In this document: piece by piece, positions 9,432-18,672 of the stretch
How the letters are laid out: the number at the start of each line of letters is the position of its first letter
How positions within the stretch are numbered: the stretch's first letter is position 1
Assembly: GCF_900604385.1 (NCBI RefSeq)
Contig: NZ_LR027382.1
Location: 1,761,501-1,825,500, forward strand
Reading direction: 5' to 3'
Length of the DNA: 64,000 nt
From: Alistipes megaguti
GTDB taxonomy: Bacteria > Bacteroidota > Bacteroidia > Bacteroidales > Rikenellaceae
Translations under genes and position numbers: made by a program
Notes under the pieces: generated by a model
What the model was told of the DNA's origin: nothing
What the model saw: only the letters and a program-made list of their open reading frames with translations
The model's database searches: none

Positions 9432-10078
9432 ATACCCAATTAGTCATCTTCGACCTCGACGGCACGCTGCTCGATACGATCGGCGACCTGGCCGTTGCCT
9501 GCAACGCCATGCTGGCCCTGCGGGGGCTTCCGCAACACTCCTACGAGGAGTATTGCCACTTTGTCGGCAACGGCATCCTGCGCCTTGTGGAGCGGGCGCT
9601 GCCCGAGGAGCTGCGTACGCCCGACAACGTGGCGGCGGCGCGTGCCGACTTCGTGAAGTACTATGTCGACCACATCGACTGCCATACGAAACCCTATGCC
9701 GGCATTCCGGAGCTGCTGGCCGAACTCGCGCAGCACGGCGTGCAGCTGGCCGTGGCCTCGAACAAGTTCCAGGAGGGGACCTCGAAACTCATCGCGCGCT
9801 TCTTTCCCGAAGTGGCCTTTACGGCAGTCTTCGGACAGCGTCCCGACGTGCCGCTGAAGCCCGATCCGGCCGTCGTCGAGGAGATCCTTGCCCGCAGCGG
9901 CGTGGCGAAGGAACACGTGCTCTATGTCGGCGATTCGGGGGTCGACATGCAGACGGCCCGTGCGGCCGGCCTGCAGTCGGTGGGGGTGACGTGGGGCTTC
10001 CGCGACCGTGCCGAGCTGGAGGCGACCGGCGCCTGCCGGATCATCGACCGTCCCGACGAACTGCTGGCGCTGCTGTAA
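9428..10078 (+). CDS. HAD-superfamily phosphatase, phosphoglycolate phosphatase-like
   Basis: A 216-residue haloacid-dehalogenase hydrolase. Motif I FDLDGT has the nucleophile Asp9 and the general acid Asp11. Motif II is in AVASNK, the Lys of motif III in PLKPDP, and motif IV is GDSGVDMQTARAAG. The helical cap between motifs I and II (about residues 17-80) is of the Gph type. The substrate is uncertain: 2-phosphoglycolate or another small phosphate ester. It is translationally coupled to nhaC through an ATGA overlap. The chosen start gives the standard MNTQLVIFDLDGT N-terminus. Confidence 0.88.
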   Translation: MNTQLVIFDLDGTLLDTIGDLAVACNAMLALRGLPQHSYEEYCHFVGNGILRLVERALPEELRTPDNVAAARADFVKYYVDHIDCHTKPYAGIPELLAELAQHGVQLAVASNKFQEGTSKLIARFFPEVAFTAVFGQRPDVPLKPDPAVVEEILARSGVAKEHVLYVGDSGVDMQTARAAGLQSVGVTWGFRDRAELEATGACRIIDRPDELLALL

Positions 10079-10218
10079 GGGCGGCACGGCGAATGGGTGA
10101 CGGCCGGCTGCGGCTGAGGTCGTTGCGGCTGCGGCATGCGGCCGTGGTGGCTGTGATATGCGGCGGATGGTTGCCTGGCGGTTGGAGGCGGTGAAAGGCG
10201 GCAGCCGGCTGCGGAGCG

Positions 10219-11355
<1,137 letters not shown>

Positions 11356-11357
11356 AG

Positions 11358-11387
11358 TTTGTTTTTGCTGAAATTTTACTACTTTTG
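11358..11387 (+). promoter_or_regulatory. Promoter with long leader for the DUF4290 gene
   Basis: TTTG (11358-11361), 18 bases, then TACTTTTG (11380-11387): near-perfect Bacteroidetes consensus. It begins inside the 5' end of the divergent regulator transcript and would leave a leader of about 200 nt before the gene at 11592. Confidence 0.5.
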
Positions 11388-11434
11388 CCGAAGACAAACT
11401 CCGGTCATGCCTCTGTTTTGCACGGCTTCAGAGG

Positions 11435-11466
11435 CAAAGGTAGGGCTTTCTGCGGCGTAAAACCAA
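11435..11466 (-). promoter_or_regulatory. Promoter of the sigma-54 activator gene
   Basis: On the minus strand TTGG (11463-11466), 20 bases, then TACCTTTG (11435-11442), an exact TAnnTTTG. The start codon lies about 80 bases further on. This promoter and the + strand one overlap face to face. Confidence 0.5.
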
Positions 11467-11591
11467 TTTCGCAAGCCGTACCCGGAGCCCGGCGTTTCGG
11501 ATGAAAACCTCTTGATTCGGTTCATTGCCGCAGGCCGCGCGGACTCTCCGGCGGACGTTTCGGAACACGATGTCGAACCGCATGCAACAAT

Positions 11592-12290
11592 ATGAAAAAG
11601 AACTATAACTACACACGACGCAAGTTGTACCTGCCCGAGTACGGGCGCCATATCCAGGAGATGATCGACTCGCTCATGGAGATCGAGGACCGGCACGAAC
11701 GCAACCGTCAGGCCCGGGCCGTCATTGCCGTGATGGGCAATCTGAACCCCCTGCTGCGCGATACGGCCGACTTTACCCACAAACTCTGGGATCACCTCTT
11801 CATCATGTCTGATTTTCAGCTGGATGTCGATTCGCCCTATCCGCGGCCCACGCGTCAGGAGCTGACCGTCTCGCCCCGCCACATGGCCTACACGCAGAGC
11901 CGCATCGCCTACAAGCACTACGGCAAGTATGTCGAGCGGATGATCGGGTCGCTCGCGACGGTGAAGGATCCGCGCGCGGTGGCCTCGACGGTCGACAACC
12001 TGGCCCGCTACATGCGCGCCAAGAGTTACGAATACAACCAGGAGCATCCCAACAACGAGGTGATCGTTCGCGACATCAAGCGCATGTCCGGAGGGAACAT
12101 CGAGATCGACGAAGTGGCCCTGAACAATCTCCGAAGCGACTACAAACAGCCCTTTCCGGCACGTCCCCAGAAGGGTCCCCAGCAGCACCGCCCGCCCCAC
12201 GCGCAGCAGCAGCGGTCCAAAAACCGCAACCAGCAGCAACACCGCAATTTCGCAAAAAATAACGGGGCTCACCGCAATTCTTCGAAATAA
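11592..12290 (+). CDS. DUF4290 conserved protein
   Basis: A 232-residue protein of the Bacteroidetes-only DUF4290 family, recognised by its N-terminus YLPEYGRHIQEMID and the segment GNLNPLLRDTADFTHKLWDH. It is mostly helical, with no signal peptide or membrane segment. The last 50 residues are a basic, Gln/His/Pro/Arg-rich tail (QQHRPPHAQQQ-like), which suggests nucleic-acid contact, but no biochemical role is known. It stands alone between a divergent regulator and the next operon. Confidence 0.8.
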   Translation: MKKNYNYTRRKLYLPEYGRHIQEMIDSLMEIEDRHERNRQARAVIAVMGNLNPLLRDTADFTHKLWDHLFIMSDFQLDVDSPYPRPTRQELTVSPRHMAYTQSRIAYKHYGKYVERMIGSLATVKDPRAVASTVDNLARYMRAKSYEYNQEHPNNEVIVRDIKRMSGGNIEIDEVALNNLRSDYKQPFPARPQKGPQQHRPPHAQQQRSKNRNQQQHRNFAKNNGAHRNSSK

Positions 12291-12316
12291 ACGGCGCGGA
12301 ATTCCGAAAAAAGTGC

Positions 12317-12324
12317 TATCTTTA
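12317..12324 (+). promoter_or_regulatory. -7 box of the lipoprotein-lpxH-thyA-GT8-folA operon
   Basis: TATCTTTA, one mismatch from TAnnTTTG, 30 bases before the ATG at 12354. Confidence 0.4.
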
Positions 12325-12353
12325 CTTTCATCAAAACGCGTAAAAGTTCATCC

Positions 12354-13499
12354 ATGAATCGTCAAACGCTTTTAGGAACGCTCCTGACGGCGGCACTGCT
12401 GTGCGGCTGTCAGTCGTCGAAAGTGAAAATCTCGGGCCGTTTCGTCGGAAACGAAGCCAGAGAGGTCTATCTGGAACAGATGACTCCGCTTGCATCCTCG
12501 GTCGTCGATTCGACGACGCTGGCCGCGGACGGCAGCTATGAATTCCGTCTCAAGGAGGTCGCACGGACCCCCGTTCTCTACAACCTGATCTATAACGGCG
12601 AACGCATACCGCTGCTGGTGGCAGGCGGTGATCGGCTGACGGTCTCGTCGGTGGGCAGCGTCGTGCGCAACTATACGGTCGAAGGATCCGTCGAATCGGA
12701 TCTGCTGCGTCAGTTCTACCAGGCCTTCGTCGAGGGGGCGCAGCAGCTGGACGTCCTCGCCGCACGCTTTGCCGAACCCTCCCTGACGGAGGAGCAGCGC
12801 AAGGAACTTACGGCCGAATATACGGCCGAATACTACCGCATCCGCCGCGAACAGCTGCGCTTCATCATCGAGAACAAATCCTCGCTGGCGGCCGTCTATG
12901 CCCTCTACCAGCGGCTGCCGGGTGATGCCTACCTCTTCAACGGCGACAGCGACGTGGTCTACTACCGCACGGTGGCCGACGCCCTCGAGGAGAGCTATCC
13001 CGAATCGCCCTACCTGCAGTCGCTGCAGGCCGAGATCGCCCGCATGGATGCCCGCATGAGCCTCTCGTCGCGCATCAGCGAGTCGCCCTATCCCGATCTG
13101 GAGCTGATGGACATCTACGGCAAGAAGATCCGCCTTTCGTCGCTGGCCGGCAAGGTGGTCCTGCTGGATTTCTGGTCGGCCGAACTCGGGTCGAGCAATC
13201 AGCTCAATGCCGAACTGAAGGAGATCTACCGCAAATATGCCGATGCCCCGGTGGGCTTCGAGGTCTATCAGGTGGCCATTGACACGTCGAAACCCCTGTG
13301 GATCACGGCCGTTCAGGAGCAGCAACTGCCTTGGGTTTCGGTGAGCGATCTGCGGGGCCGCGGCTCGGCATCGCTGGGTCTCTACAACGTGCAGAAACTC
13401 CCGACCAACTTCCTGATCGACAAGGACGGCGTGATCGTCGCCCGCGACATCTACGGCAAGGAGCTGGAGAAGAAACTGGATGAACTGACCGGATTATGA
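12354..13499 (+). CDS. DUF4369/TlpA-like lipoprotein lacking the CxxC active site
   Basis: A 381-residue lipoprotein with signal peptide and lipobox LLCGC (lipid Cys19). The N-terminal half is a DUF4369 beta domain (KISGRFVGNEAREVYLEQ). The C-terminal 140 residues are a thioredoxin fold (GKVVLLDFWSAELG, then LPTNFLIDKDG with the cis-Pro loop). Where thioredoxins have WCxxC this protein has WSAELGSS, so it cannot act as a dithiol oxidoreductase. It probably binds rather than oxidises a partner in the cell envelope. Its stop overlaps the lpxH start (ATGA). Confidence 0.82.
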   Translation: MNRQTLLGTLLTAALLCGCQSSKVKISGRFVGNEAREVYLEQMTPLASSVVDSTTLAADGSYEFRLKEVARTPVLYNLIYNGERIPLLVAGGDRLTVSSVGSVVRNYTVEGSVESDLLRQFYQAFVEGAQQLDVLAARFAEPSLTEEQRKELTAEYTAEYYRIRREQLRFIIENKSSLAAVYALYQRLPGDAYLFNGDSDVVYYRTVADALEESYPESPYLQSLQAEIARMDARMSLSSRISESPYPDLELMDIYGKKIRLSSLAGKVVLLDFWSAELGSSNQLNAELKEIYRKYADAPVGFEVYQVAIDTSKPLWITAVQEQQLPWVSVSDLRGRGSASLGLYNVQKLPTNFLIDKDGVIVARDIYGKELEKKLDELTGL

Positions 13500-14266
13500 T
13501 CTATTTCGCTTCCGATGTCCATCTGGGGGCGGGTGACCGACGGGAGGCCCTGCTGCTCGAACGTCGTTTTGTCGGATGGCTCGACCGCGCGGCCCGGGAT
13601 GCGGAGGCAATCTTTCTGGTGGGCGACATCTTCGACTTCTGGTTCGAATACCGGCGGGTGGTGCCCAAGGGTTTCGTGCGCACGCTCGGCAAACTGGCCG
13701 AACTGACCGACCGCGGCATCCGCGTGGTCTTCTTCACGGGCAACCACGACATGTGGGTGGGCGACTATCTGCGGTGCGAATGTGGCGTGGAGATCTTCAC
13801 CTCGCCGCAGCTGCTCACGCTTCACGGCCGGCGGATCTTCGTGGCCCACGGCGACAACATGAACATCGACGATCAGCCGATGCTGAAGCTGCTGAACAGG
13901 ACGTTCCGTTCGCGGACGCTCAAATACCTCTTTTCGTGGGGTCTTCACCCCGACCTGGCGCTGAAGTTCGGCCACTGGTGGAGCCGCAAGTCGCGCCGGA
14001 AGCACAACGCGGCCGACGAACGGGCCCGGCTGACGGGCCGCGGCCAGGGCTTCGACGCCCGGCTCACCGAACCGCTGATCGACTATGCCCGCCAATACGC
14101 CGCCACACACCGTGTCGATGACTTCGTCTTCGGTCACATGCACTTCGCGCGGGAGTTCCGCGAGGGTGATCTCCATGTGGTGAACCTCGGGGGGTGGGAG
14201 AAGAATCCCTCCTATGCGGTGCTGGACGACGGGGGGCAGCTCACCCTGAAAATGCTTGAATCATGA
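13496..14266 (+). CDS. lpxH: UDP-2,3-diacylglucosamine pyrophosphohydrolase
   Basis: A 256-residue calcineurin-like metallophosphoesterase that cleaves UDP-2,3-diacylglucosamine to lipid X in lipid A synthesis at the inner membrane. All metal-binding motifs are present: DVHLG (residues 7-11), GDIFDFWFEY, GNHDMW, HGDN and GHMHFA. The length is near that of known LpxH proteins. It is translationally coupled on both sides, with 4-base overlaps to the lipoprotein gene and to thyA. Confidence 0.9.
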   Translation: MIYFASDVHLGAGDRREALLLERRFVGWLDRAARDAEAIFLVGDIFDFWFEYRRVVPKGFVRTLGKLAELTDRGIRVVFFTGNHDMWVGDYLRCECGVEIFTSPQLLTLHGRRIFVAHGDNMNIDDQPMLKLLNRTFRSRTLKYLFSWGLHPDLALKFGHWWSRKSRRKHNAADERARLTGRGQGFDARLTEPLIDYARQYAATHRVDDFVFGHMHFAREFREGDLHVVNLGGWEKNPSYAVLDDGGQLTLKMLES

Positions 14267-15156
14267 AACAATACCTCGATCTGCTGCAGCGGATCCTCAC
14301 GGAAGGTGTCGTGCGCGGCGACCGCACCGGAACCGGCACCAAGGGGGTCTTCGGCCACCAGATGCGCTTCGACCTGGAGGCGGGCTTCCCGCTGCTGACC
14401 ACCAAACGGGTCTTCCTGAAAGGGGTGATCCACGAGCTGCTGTGGTTTCTGCAGGGGGATACCAACATCGCCTACCTGGTGCGCAACGGCGTCCATATCT
14501 GGGACAATGACGCCTACCGCTACTATAACGAACTCTGTGTGAAGAACGGCGTGCTGCCGCTCGGACGCGAGGCCTTTCTCGAGGCGGCGGGCGAGGAGTC
14601 GCCCATCGACGGTTACCGTTTCGGCGACCTGAACCACGTCTACGGTTACCAGTGGCGTTCGTGGCCGCGGCCCGACGGCGGGGTGGTGGACCAGATCGCC
14701 CGGGCCGAGGAGCTGATCCGCACGAATCCCGAATCGCGGCGCATCGTCGTCTCGGCGTGGAACGTGGCCGAGATCGAGCAGATGGCCCTGCCGCCGTGCC
14801 ACGTGTTGTTCCAGTTCTATGTGGCCGAAGGGCGGCTTTCGTGCCAGCTCTACCAGCGGAGTGCCGACACGTTCCTCGGCGTGCCGTTCAACATCGCCTC
14901 CTACGCGCTGCTGACGATGATGATGGCCCGGACGTGCGGACTGCGCCCCGGGGAGTTCGTCCATACGCTGGGCGACACGCACCTCTATCTGAACCACCTG
15001 GAGCAGGCGGCCGAACAGCTCCGCCGCGAGCCGCGGCCGCTGCCGACGATGCGGTTGAATCCCGCCGTCGGGTCGATTTTCGATTTCCGTTACGAGGACT
15101 TTTCGCTCGAGGGGTACGATCCCTGGCCGGCGATCAAGGCCCCGATGTCGTTCTGA
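14263..15156 (+). CDS. thyA: Thymidylate synthase
   Basis: A 297-residue ThyA that methylates dUMP to dTMP using methylenetetrahydrofolate. The catalytic cysteine is Cys179 in ALPPCHVLFQF. The dUMP-binding pieces are QRSADTFLGVPFNI and HTLGDTHLYLNH; the phosphate-binding RT/RRIVV arginines are in NPESRRIVVSAW. It is somewhat longer than the 264-residue E. coli enzyme because of an insert around residues 85-120 (NELCVKNGVLPLGREAF region), a common variant. It overlaps lpxH by 4 bases; folA, which regenerates its folate cofactor, is two genes downstream. Confidence 0.97.
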   Translation: MKQYLDLLQRILTEGVVRGDRTGTGTKGVFGHQMRFDLEAGFPLLTTKRVFLKGVIHELLWFLQGDTNIAYLVRNGVHIWDNDAYRYYNELCVKNGVLPLGREAFLEAAGEESPIDGYRFGDLNHVYGYQWRSWPRPDGGVVDQIARAEELIRTNPESRRIVVSAWNVAEIEQMALPPCHVLFQFYVAEGRLSCQLYQRSADTFLGVPFNIASYALLTMMMARTCGLRPGEFVHTLGDTHLYLNHLEQAAEQLRREPRPLPTMRLNPAVGSIFDFRYEDFSLEGYDPWPAIKAPMSF

Positions 15157-15171
15157 TCCATCCGTACCGCC

Positions 15172-16149
15172 ATGCGAAAGGTCCCTGTTGTTTTCAGTAT
15201 CGACCGGAATGTGGTTGTCCCCTTTACGGTCTGCGTGACGTCGTTGCTCGAGCACGCACGGCCCGATACCTTCTACGAACTCTTCGTGCTGTGCGACGGT
15301 GAGGAGCTCGGCGAGGAGTTGCGCAACGAGGCGCGCCGGGCCGAACTGGCCTCGGAGAACTGTTCGCTTGCGTTTGTCGATGTCGGCGGGGCGTTTGCCG
15401 AGGCCTACGAGATACGCGGCATTACCGTGGCGACCTATTACCGGTTGTTGATGCCCGACCTCTTCCCGGCCTATGAGCGGATGATCTATGCCGATGTGGA
15501 CATGATCTTCCGTTCGGATCTGGCCGACCTCTACGAGCAGGCGTGTGCCGGCGGTGAACTGGTGGCCGGGGTGCGGGAGTGGAACGACTTTCTGCACGAC
15601 GAGACCACGGATCGCGACAAGGAGTACCTGCGTTCGATCGGTTGCGGAGTCGAGAGCTATGTCAACGGCGGATTTCTGGTGATGAATCTCGGGGCGATGC
15701 GCCGTGAGGGGATTGTGGCCCGTTTTCTGGAGCATGCCGACCGGCAGTATACGTTTCAGGACCAGGATATCATCAATGTGGTCTGTCGGGGGCGGATCGA
15801 GCTGCTGCCCATGCGCTGGAACTACACCTATACCCTTTACCGGTGGGCCCATACGGGTCCGGCCGCCTACATCAAGGCTTGCAGCCGCGAGATCGACGAG
15901 GCCGAATGGCGGGGGACCGTCCATTATACGGGGCCCAAGCCCTGGAAGGAGTTTTGTCCGCGTTATGACTGCTGGTGGGCCTGCTACCGACACTCGGCGG
16001 CATTCGATGCGGAGTTCTGCTTCCGGGCGCAGGAGTCGGTCTGCCGGGCGCAGGACGAGGCCCGCAAAGTCCCCCGACCCTCGAAATGGAAGCGCCTGCG
16101 ACGTCGGGTCTGCCGGGCCTTCGGATATAAAAAAAGTTACTGGGAATGA
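15172..16149 (+). CDS. Glycosyltransferase family 8
   Basis: A 325-residue GT-A fold enzyme of the GT8 (galactosyl/glucosyltransferase, LgtC/WaaJ-like) family. The N-terminal strand VVFSIDRN is followed by the metal-binding DxD motif Asp108-Val-Asp110 in YADVDMIF. NGGFLVMNL and the late H-x-GPKPW motif (HYTGPKPWK) are also typical. There are no membrane segments, and a basic C-terminal tail (KWKRLRRRVCR) may bind the inner leaflet. It likely adds a sugar to LPS or another envelope glycan. The downstream folA overlaps its end by 4 bases. Confidence 0.88.
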   Translation: MRKVPVVFSIDRNVVVPFTVCVTSLLEHARPDTFYELFVLCDGEELGEELRNEARRAELASENCSLAFVDVGGAFAEAYEIRGITVATYYRLLMPDLFPAYERMIYADVDMIFRSDLADLYEQACAGGELVAGVREWNDFLHDETTDRDKEYLRSIGCGVESYVNGGFLVMNLGAMRREGIVARFLEHADRQYTFQDQDIINVVCRGRIELLPMRWNYTYTLYRWAHTGPAAYIKACSREIDEAEWRGTVHYTGPKPWKEFCPRYDCWWACYRHSAAFDAEFCFRAQESVCRAQDEARKVPRPSKWKRLRRRVCRAFGYKKSYWE

Positions 16150-16625
16150 TCAGCATCATTGCGGCCGTAGCGCAGAATGGCGTCATCGGCGACCGGAATG
16201 CCCTGTTGTGGCACATCTCCGAGGATATGAAACACTTCAAGACGCTGACGACGGGGCATCCCGTCGTGATGGGGCGCAAGACCTGGGAGTCGCTGGGCCG
16301 GCCGCTGCCCAACCGCACCAACGTCGTCATCACGCGTCAGGCAATCGAAATCCCGGGTTGTCGGGTGGTCCATTCGCTCGAAGAGGCGATGGCGTTGTTC
16401 GCCGCCGACGAGGAGATCTTCATCATCGGCGGGGCGCAGATCTATGCCGAGGCGCTGCCCCGGGCCGGACGTTTCTACCTGACGCGGGTCTTTCACGACT
16501 ATGAGGGCGATACGTGTTTTCCGGCGTGGGACGAGGCGGAATGGCGTCTGACCTCCTCCGAATCCTTCCCTCACGGCAAGGATTATCCCTGGCCCTTTGC
16601 CTTCGAAAGCTGGGAGCGCCGTTGA
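16146..16625 (+). CDS. folA: Dihydrofolate reductase
   Basis: A 159-residue DHFR that reduces dihydrofolate with NADPH. The active-site pattern matches E. coli position for position: Trp22, Asp27 and Phe31 in LLWHISEDMKHF. MGRKTWESLG is the NADPH-binding segment and FIIGGAQIYAEAL the late glycine pair. It overlaps the glycosyltransferase gene by an ATGA. It is the metabolic partner of ThyA, which turns reduced folate into dihydrofolate. Confidence 0.97.
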   Translation: MISIIAAVAQNGVIGDRNALLWHISEDMKHFKTLTTGHPVVMGRKTWESLGRPLPNRTNVVITRQAIEIPGCRVVHSLEEAMALFAADEEIFIIGGAQIYAEALPRAGRFYLTRVFHDYEGDTCFPAWDEAEWRLTSSESFPHGKDYPWPFAFESWERR

Positions 16626-16670
16626 AGCGGGCGCCCTGCCGGGACCGTGGTCTGTTTCGCTGAGGCCCGC

Positions 16671-16698
16671 GCCACACCCGTCCCGCCACACCCGTCCC
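16671..16698. repeat. 14-bp tandem duplication
   Basis: CCACACCCGTCCCG occurs twice in direct tandem in the folA to Hdr-operon spacer. No function is apparent. Confidence 0.5.
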
Positions 16699-16843
16699 GC
16701 CGTGGCCGAGTACCTCGTTCCTCCCCGTCCCGGATTGACTTCGCCGTACCTTCCCCCTCCACGTTGCATCCCGAAGTCATCACAAAGCGACCCCAAGCGG
16801 AAAATTACGCATTTATACCACCGCGCAACCGATGCGGAATCCC

Positions 16844-16863
16844 TACCTTTGCAGTGCAAAGGT
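16844..16863 (+). promoter_or_regulatory. Promoter -7 box inside a palindromic operator candidate
   Basis: TACCTTTG (16844-16851) is an exact TAnnTTTG. It overlaps a perfect inverted repeat, ACCTTTGCA-G-TGCAAAGGT (16845-16863), which is followed by a run of T. A protein bound at the palindrome would cover the -7 box. The first Hdr-like gene starts 18 bases after the palindrome. Confidence 0.55.
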
Positions 16864-16880
16864 TTTTTTGTATAAAAGGT

Positions 16881-17579
16881 ATGGGAAAATATTTCGACAT
16901 GCTGATGGAGGACGTGCGCATGCGCGAGGGGTTGAACGCCTGCATGAACTGCGGCGTCTGCACGGGAGTCTGCCCGGCGGCCGAGTTCTACAACTACGAC
17001 CCGCGGCAGATCGTCTCGATCGTCCAGTCGCGTGACGATGACGCCATCGAGGCCCTGCTGAAGAGCGACACGATCTGGTATTGCGGCGAGTGCATGTCGT
17101 GCCGTCCGCGCTGTCCGCGGGGCAATACGCCGGGCTACGTCATTCAGGCGCTGCGTACGCTGTCGCAGAAGCTGGGCTTCTTCGTCGAGAGCGAGAAGGG
17201 CCGCCAGCAGCTGGCTCTGAAGCGCATCATCGGCGAGAATATCCTCCGCACGGGCTACTGCATCGTGCCGCGGCTGGTCAAACCCGAACTCCACCCCGAA
17301 CAGGGAACCGTCTGGCAGTGGATCTACGACCACGACAAGGAGGTCTACGGGCAGTTCTCACCCGCCTACATGCGTCACGGCGCCGGAGCCCTGCGCCGCA
17401 TCGACGAGGAGTCCCTCGATGAGATCCGCCGCATTTTCGATGTCAGCGGCGGCAGCGAGATGTTCGATACGATCGAGAAACACTCCGACCGCAAGGCCCG
17501 CGAAATGGGCTACGAAGAGGGTGCCGACCAGCAGTACATGATGGACGTCTTCACCACCAACAGCAACGAGCACTATTAG
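16881..17579 (+). CDS. HdrC-like 4Fe-4S ferredoxin-type protein
   Basis: A 232-residue iron-sulfur protein. Two cysteine clusters are visible: CMNCGVCTGVCP (about residues 20-31) and CGECMSCRPRCPRG (about 71-84), each suited to a [4Fe-4S] centre. The rest is helical without membrane segments. This is the arrangement of HdrC of heterodisulfide reductases. It is the first gene of a five-gene operon with HdrB-, HdrA-, HdrC- and HdrD-like proteins. I chose the ATG at 16881 because it follows the promoter; the longer open frame upstream is not coding. Its role is probably electron relay. Confidence 0.85.
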   Translation: MGKYFDMLMEDVRMREGLNACMNCGVCTGVCPAAEFYNYDPRQIVSIVQSRDDDAIEALLKSDTIWYCGECMSCRPRCPRGNTPGYVIQALRTLSQKLGFFVESEKGRQQLALKRIIGENILRTGYCIVPRLVKPELHPEQGTVWQWIYDHDKEVYGQFSPAYMRHGAGALRRIDEESLDEIRRIFDVSGGSEMFDTIEKHSDRKAREMGYEEGADQQYMMDVFTTNSNEHY

Positions 17580-17583
17580 AAAG

Positions 17584-18672
17584 ATGATGAAACGCAGAAG
17601 TTGGCAGGAGTATCAGAAGGAGATTGCCGACGACCACTACTACTATGCCCGCAGCTGCATCCGGCAGAACTTCTTCCCGGGCAGCGAGAAGGCCTTTATC
17701 GATATCTTGACGAACGATCTGGGCAAGGATCTGCTCGACGATCCGAAACACTCGTCGTGCACCGGCATCGGCTACCATTCGGACATCGTGCCCCTGGAGA
17801 CGATCATGACGGTGGTGGCGCGGCAGTTCTCGCTGATGAACGAGGCGGGCTACGAGAATTTCGTCACCTCGTGCATCACCTCCTTCGGCATCTACACCGA
17901 GGTGCTGGCCACGTGGAAAGAGTTTCCCGAGACCGAGGAGAAGACGCGCGAGAACCTCTTCAAGGCCACGGGGCGCGAATTCCGCAAACCGGCCAATGTG
18001 GCCCATACGTCGGACGTGATGTTCCACTTCCGCGACGAGATCGCCCGCCGGGCCAAGCATCGGCTGGTCAACGCCGTTACGGGCGAACCGCTGCGCGTGG
18101 TCGAGCATATCGGCTGCCACTACGCCAAGATCTTCCCCAAATCGGGCATCGGCGGCTCGGAGTTCCCCTACGTGCTGGCCGGCATGATCGAGTCGTGGGG
18201 CGGCGAGGTGGTCGACTATCCCGAACGGCGCCACTGCTGCGGCTTCGGTTTCCGCAACTACCTCGTACAGGCCAACCGCGGCTACTCGATCGCCAATTCG
18301 CACAAGAAGCTCGAGAGCATGGCCCCCTACAAACCCGACTTCATCGTGGCCAACTGCCCGGGTTGTGCGATGTTCCTCGACAAGTGGCAGTACGCCATCG
18401 CCGAGATGGAGGGGACGACCTACGGCCAGAACGGCCATGGCATTCCGGTGCTCACCTACGAGGAGATGGCCGGGCTGGTGCTGGGCTACGACCCCTGGAC
18501 GCTGGGCATCCAGATGCACCAGGTCGACGTCGAGCCGCTGCTCGACAAGATGGGCATCGACTACGACCCGGCGGCCAAATACCTGGGCCGCAACGGCAAA
18601 TACATCGGCAAACCCGCGTCGGCGGTGGTCAACTGCTGCCCGACGGATACGATATACGACATCAGAGAGTAA
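17584..18672 (+). CDS. HdrB-like protein with cysteine-rich CCG domains
   Basis: A 362-residue protein of the heterodisulfide reductase subunit B family. The second CCG domain is clear: HIGCHYAKIFP, then HCCGFGFRNY, then NCPGCAMFLDKW; the first is degenerate (SSCTGIGYHSD and TSCITSFGIY). In HdrB these cysteines bind unusual [4Fe-4S] clusters at the disulfide-reducing site. The start is one of two adjacent ATGs 4 bases after the previous stop. Its end overlaps the next start by one base. The substrate is not known; Bacteroidetes do not make CoM/CoB. Confidence 0.85.
   Translation: MMKRRSWQEYQKEIADDHYYYARSCIRQNFFPGSEKAFIDILTNDLGKDLLDDPKHSSCTGIGYHSDIVPLETIMTVVARQFSLMNEAGYENFVTSCITSFGIYTEVLATWKEFPETEEKTRENLFKATGREFRKPANVAHTSDVMFHFRDEIARRAKHRLVNAVTGEPLRVVEHIGCHYAKIFPKSGIGGSEFPYVLAGMIESWGGEVVDYPERRHCCGFGFRNYLVQANRGYSIANSHKKLESMAPYKPDFIVANCPGCAMFLDKWQYAIAEMEGTTYGQNGHGIPVLTYEEMAGLVLGYDPWTLGIQMHQVDVEPLLDKMGIDYDPAAKYLGRNGKYIGKPASAVVNCCPTDTIYDIRE

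Noticed and set aside
17601..18671. Upstream extension of the HdrA-like frame through the HdrB-like gene
   Set aside because: Translation there is Arg-rich antisense-like sequence in another frame of a real gene; the FAD motif begins right at the ATG at 18672.
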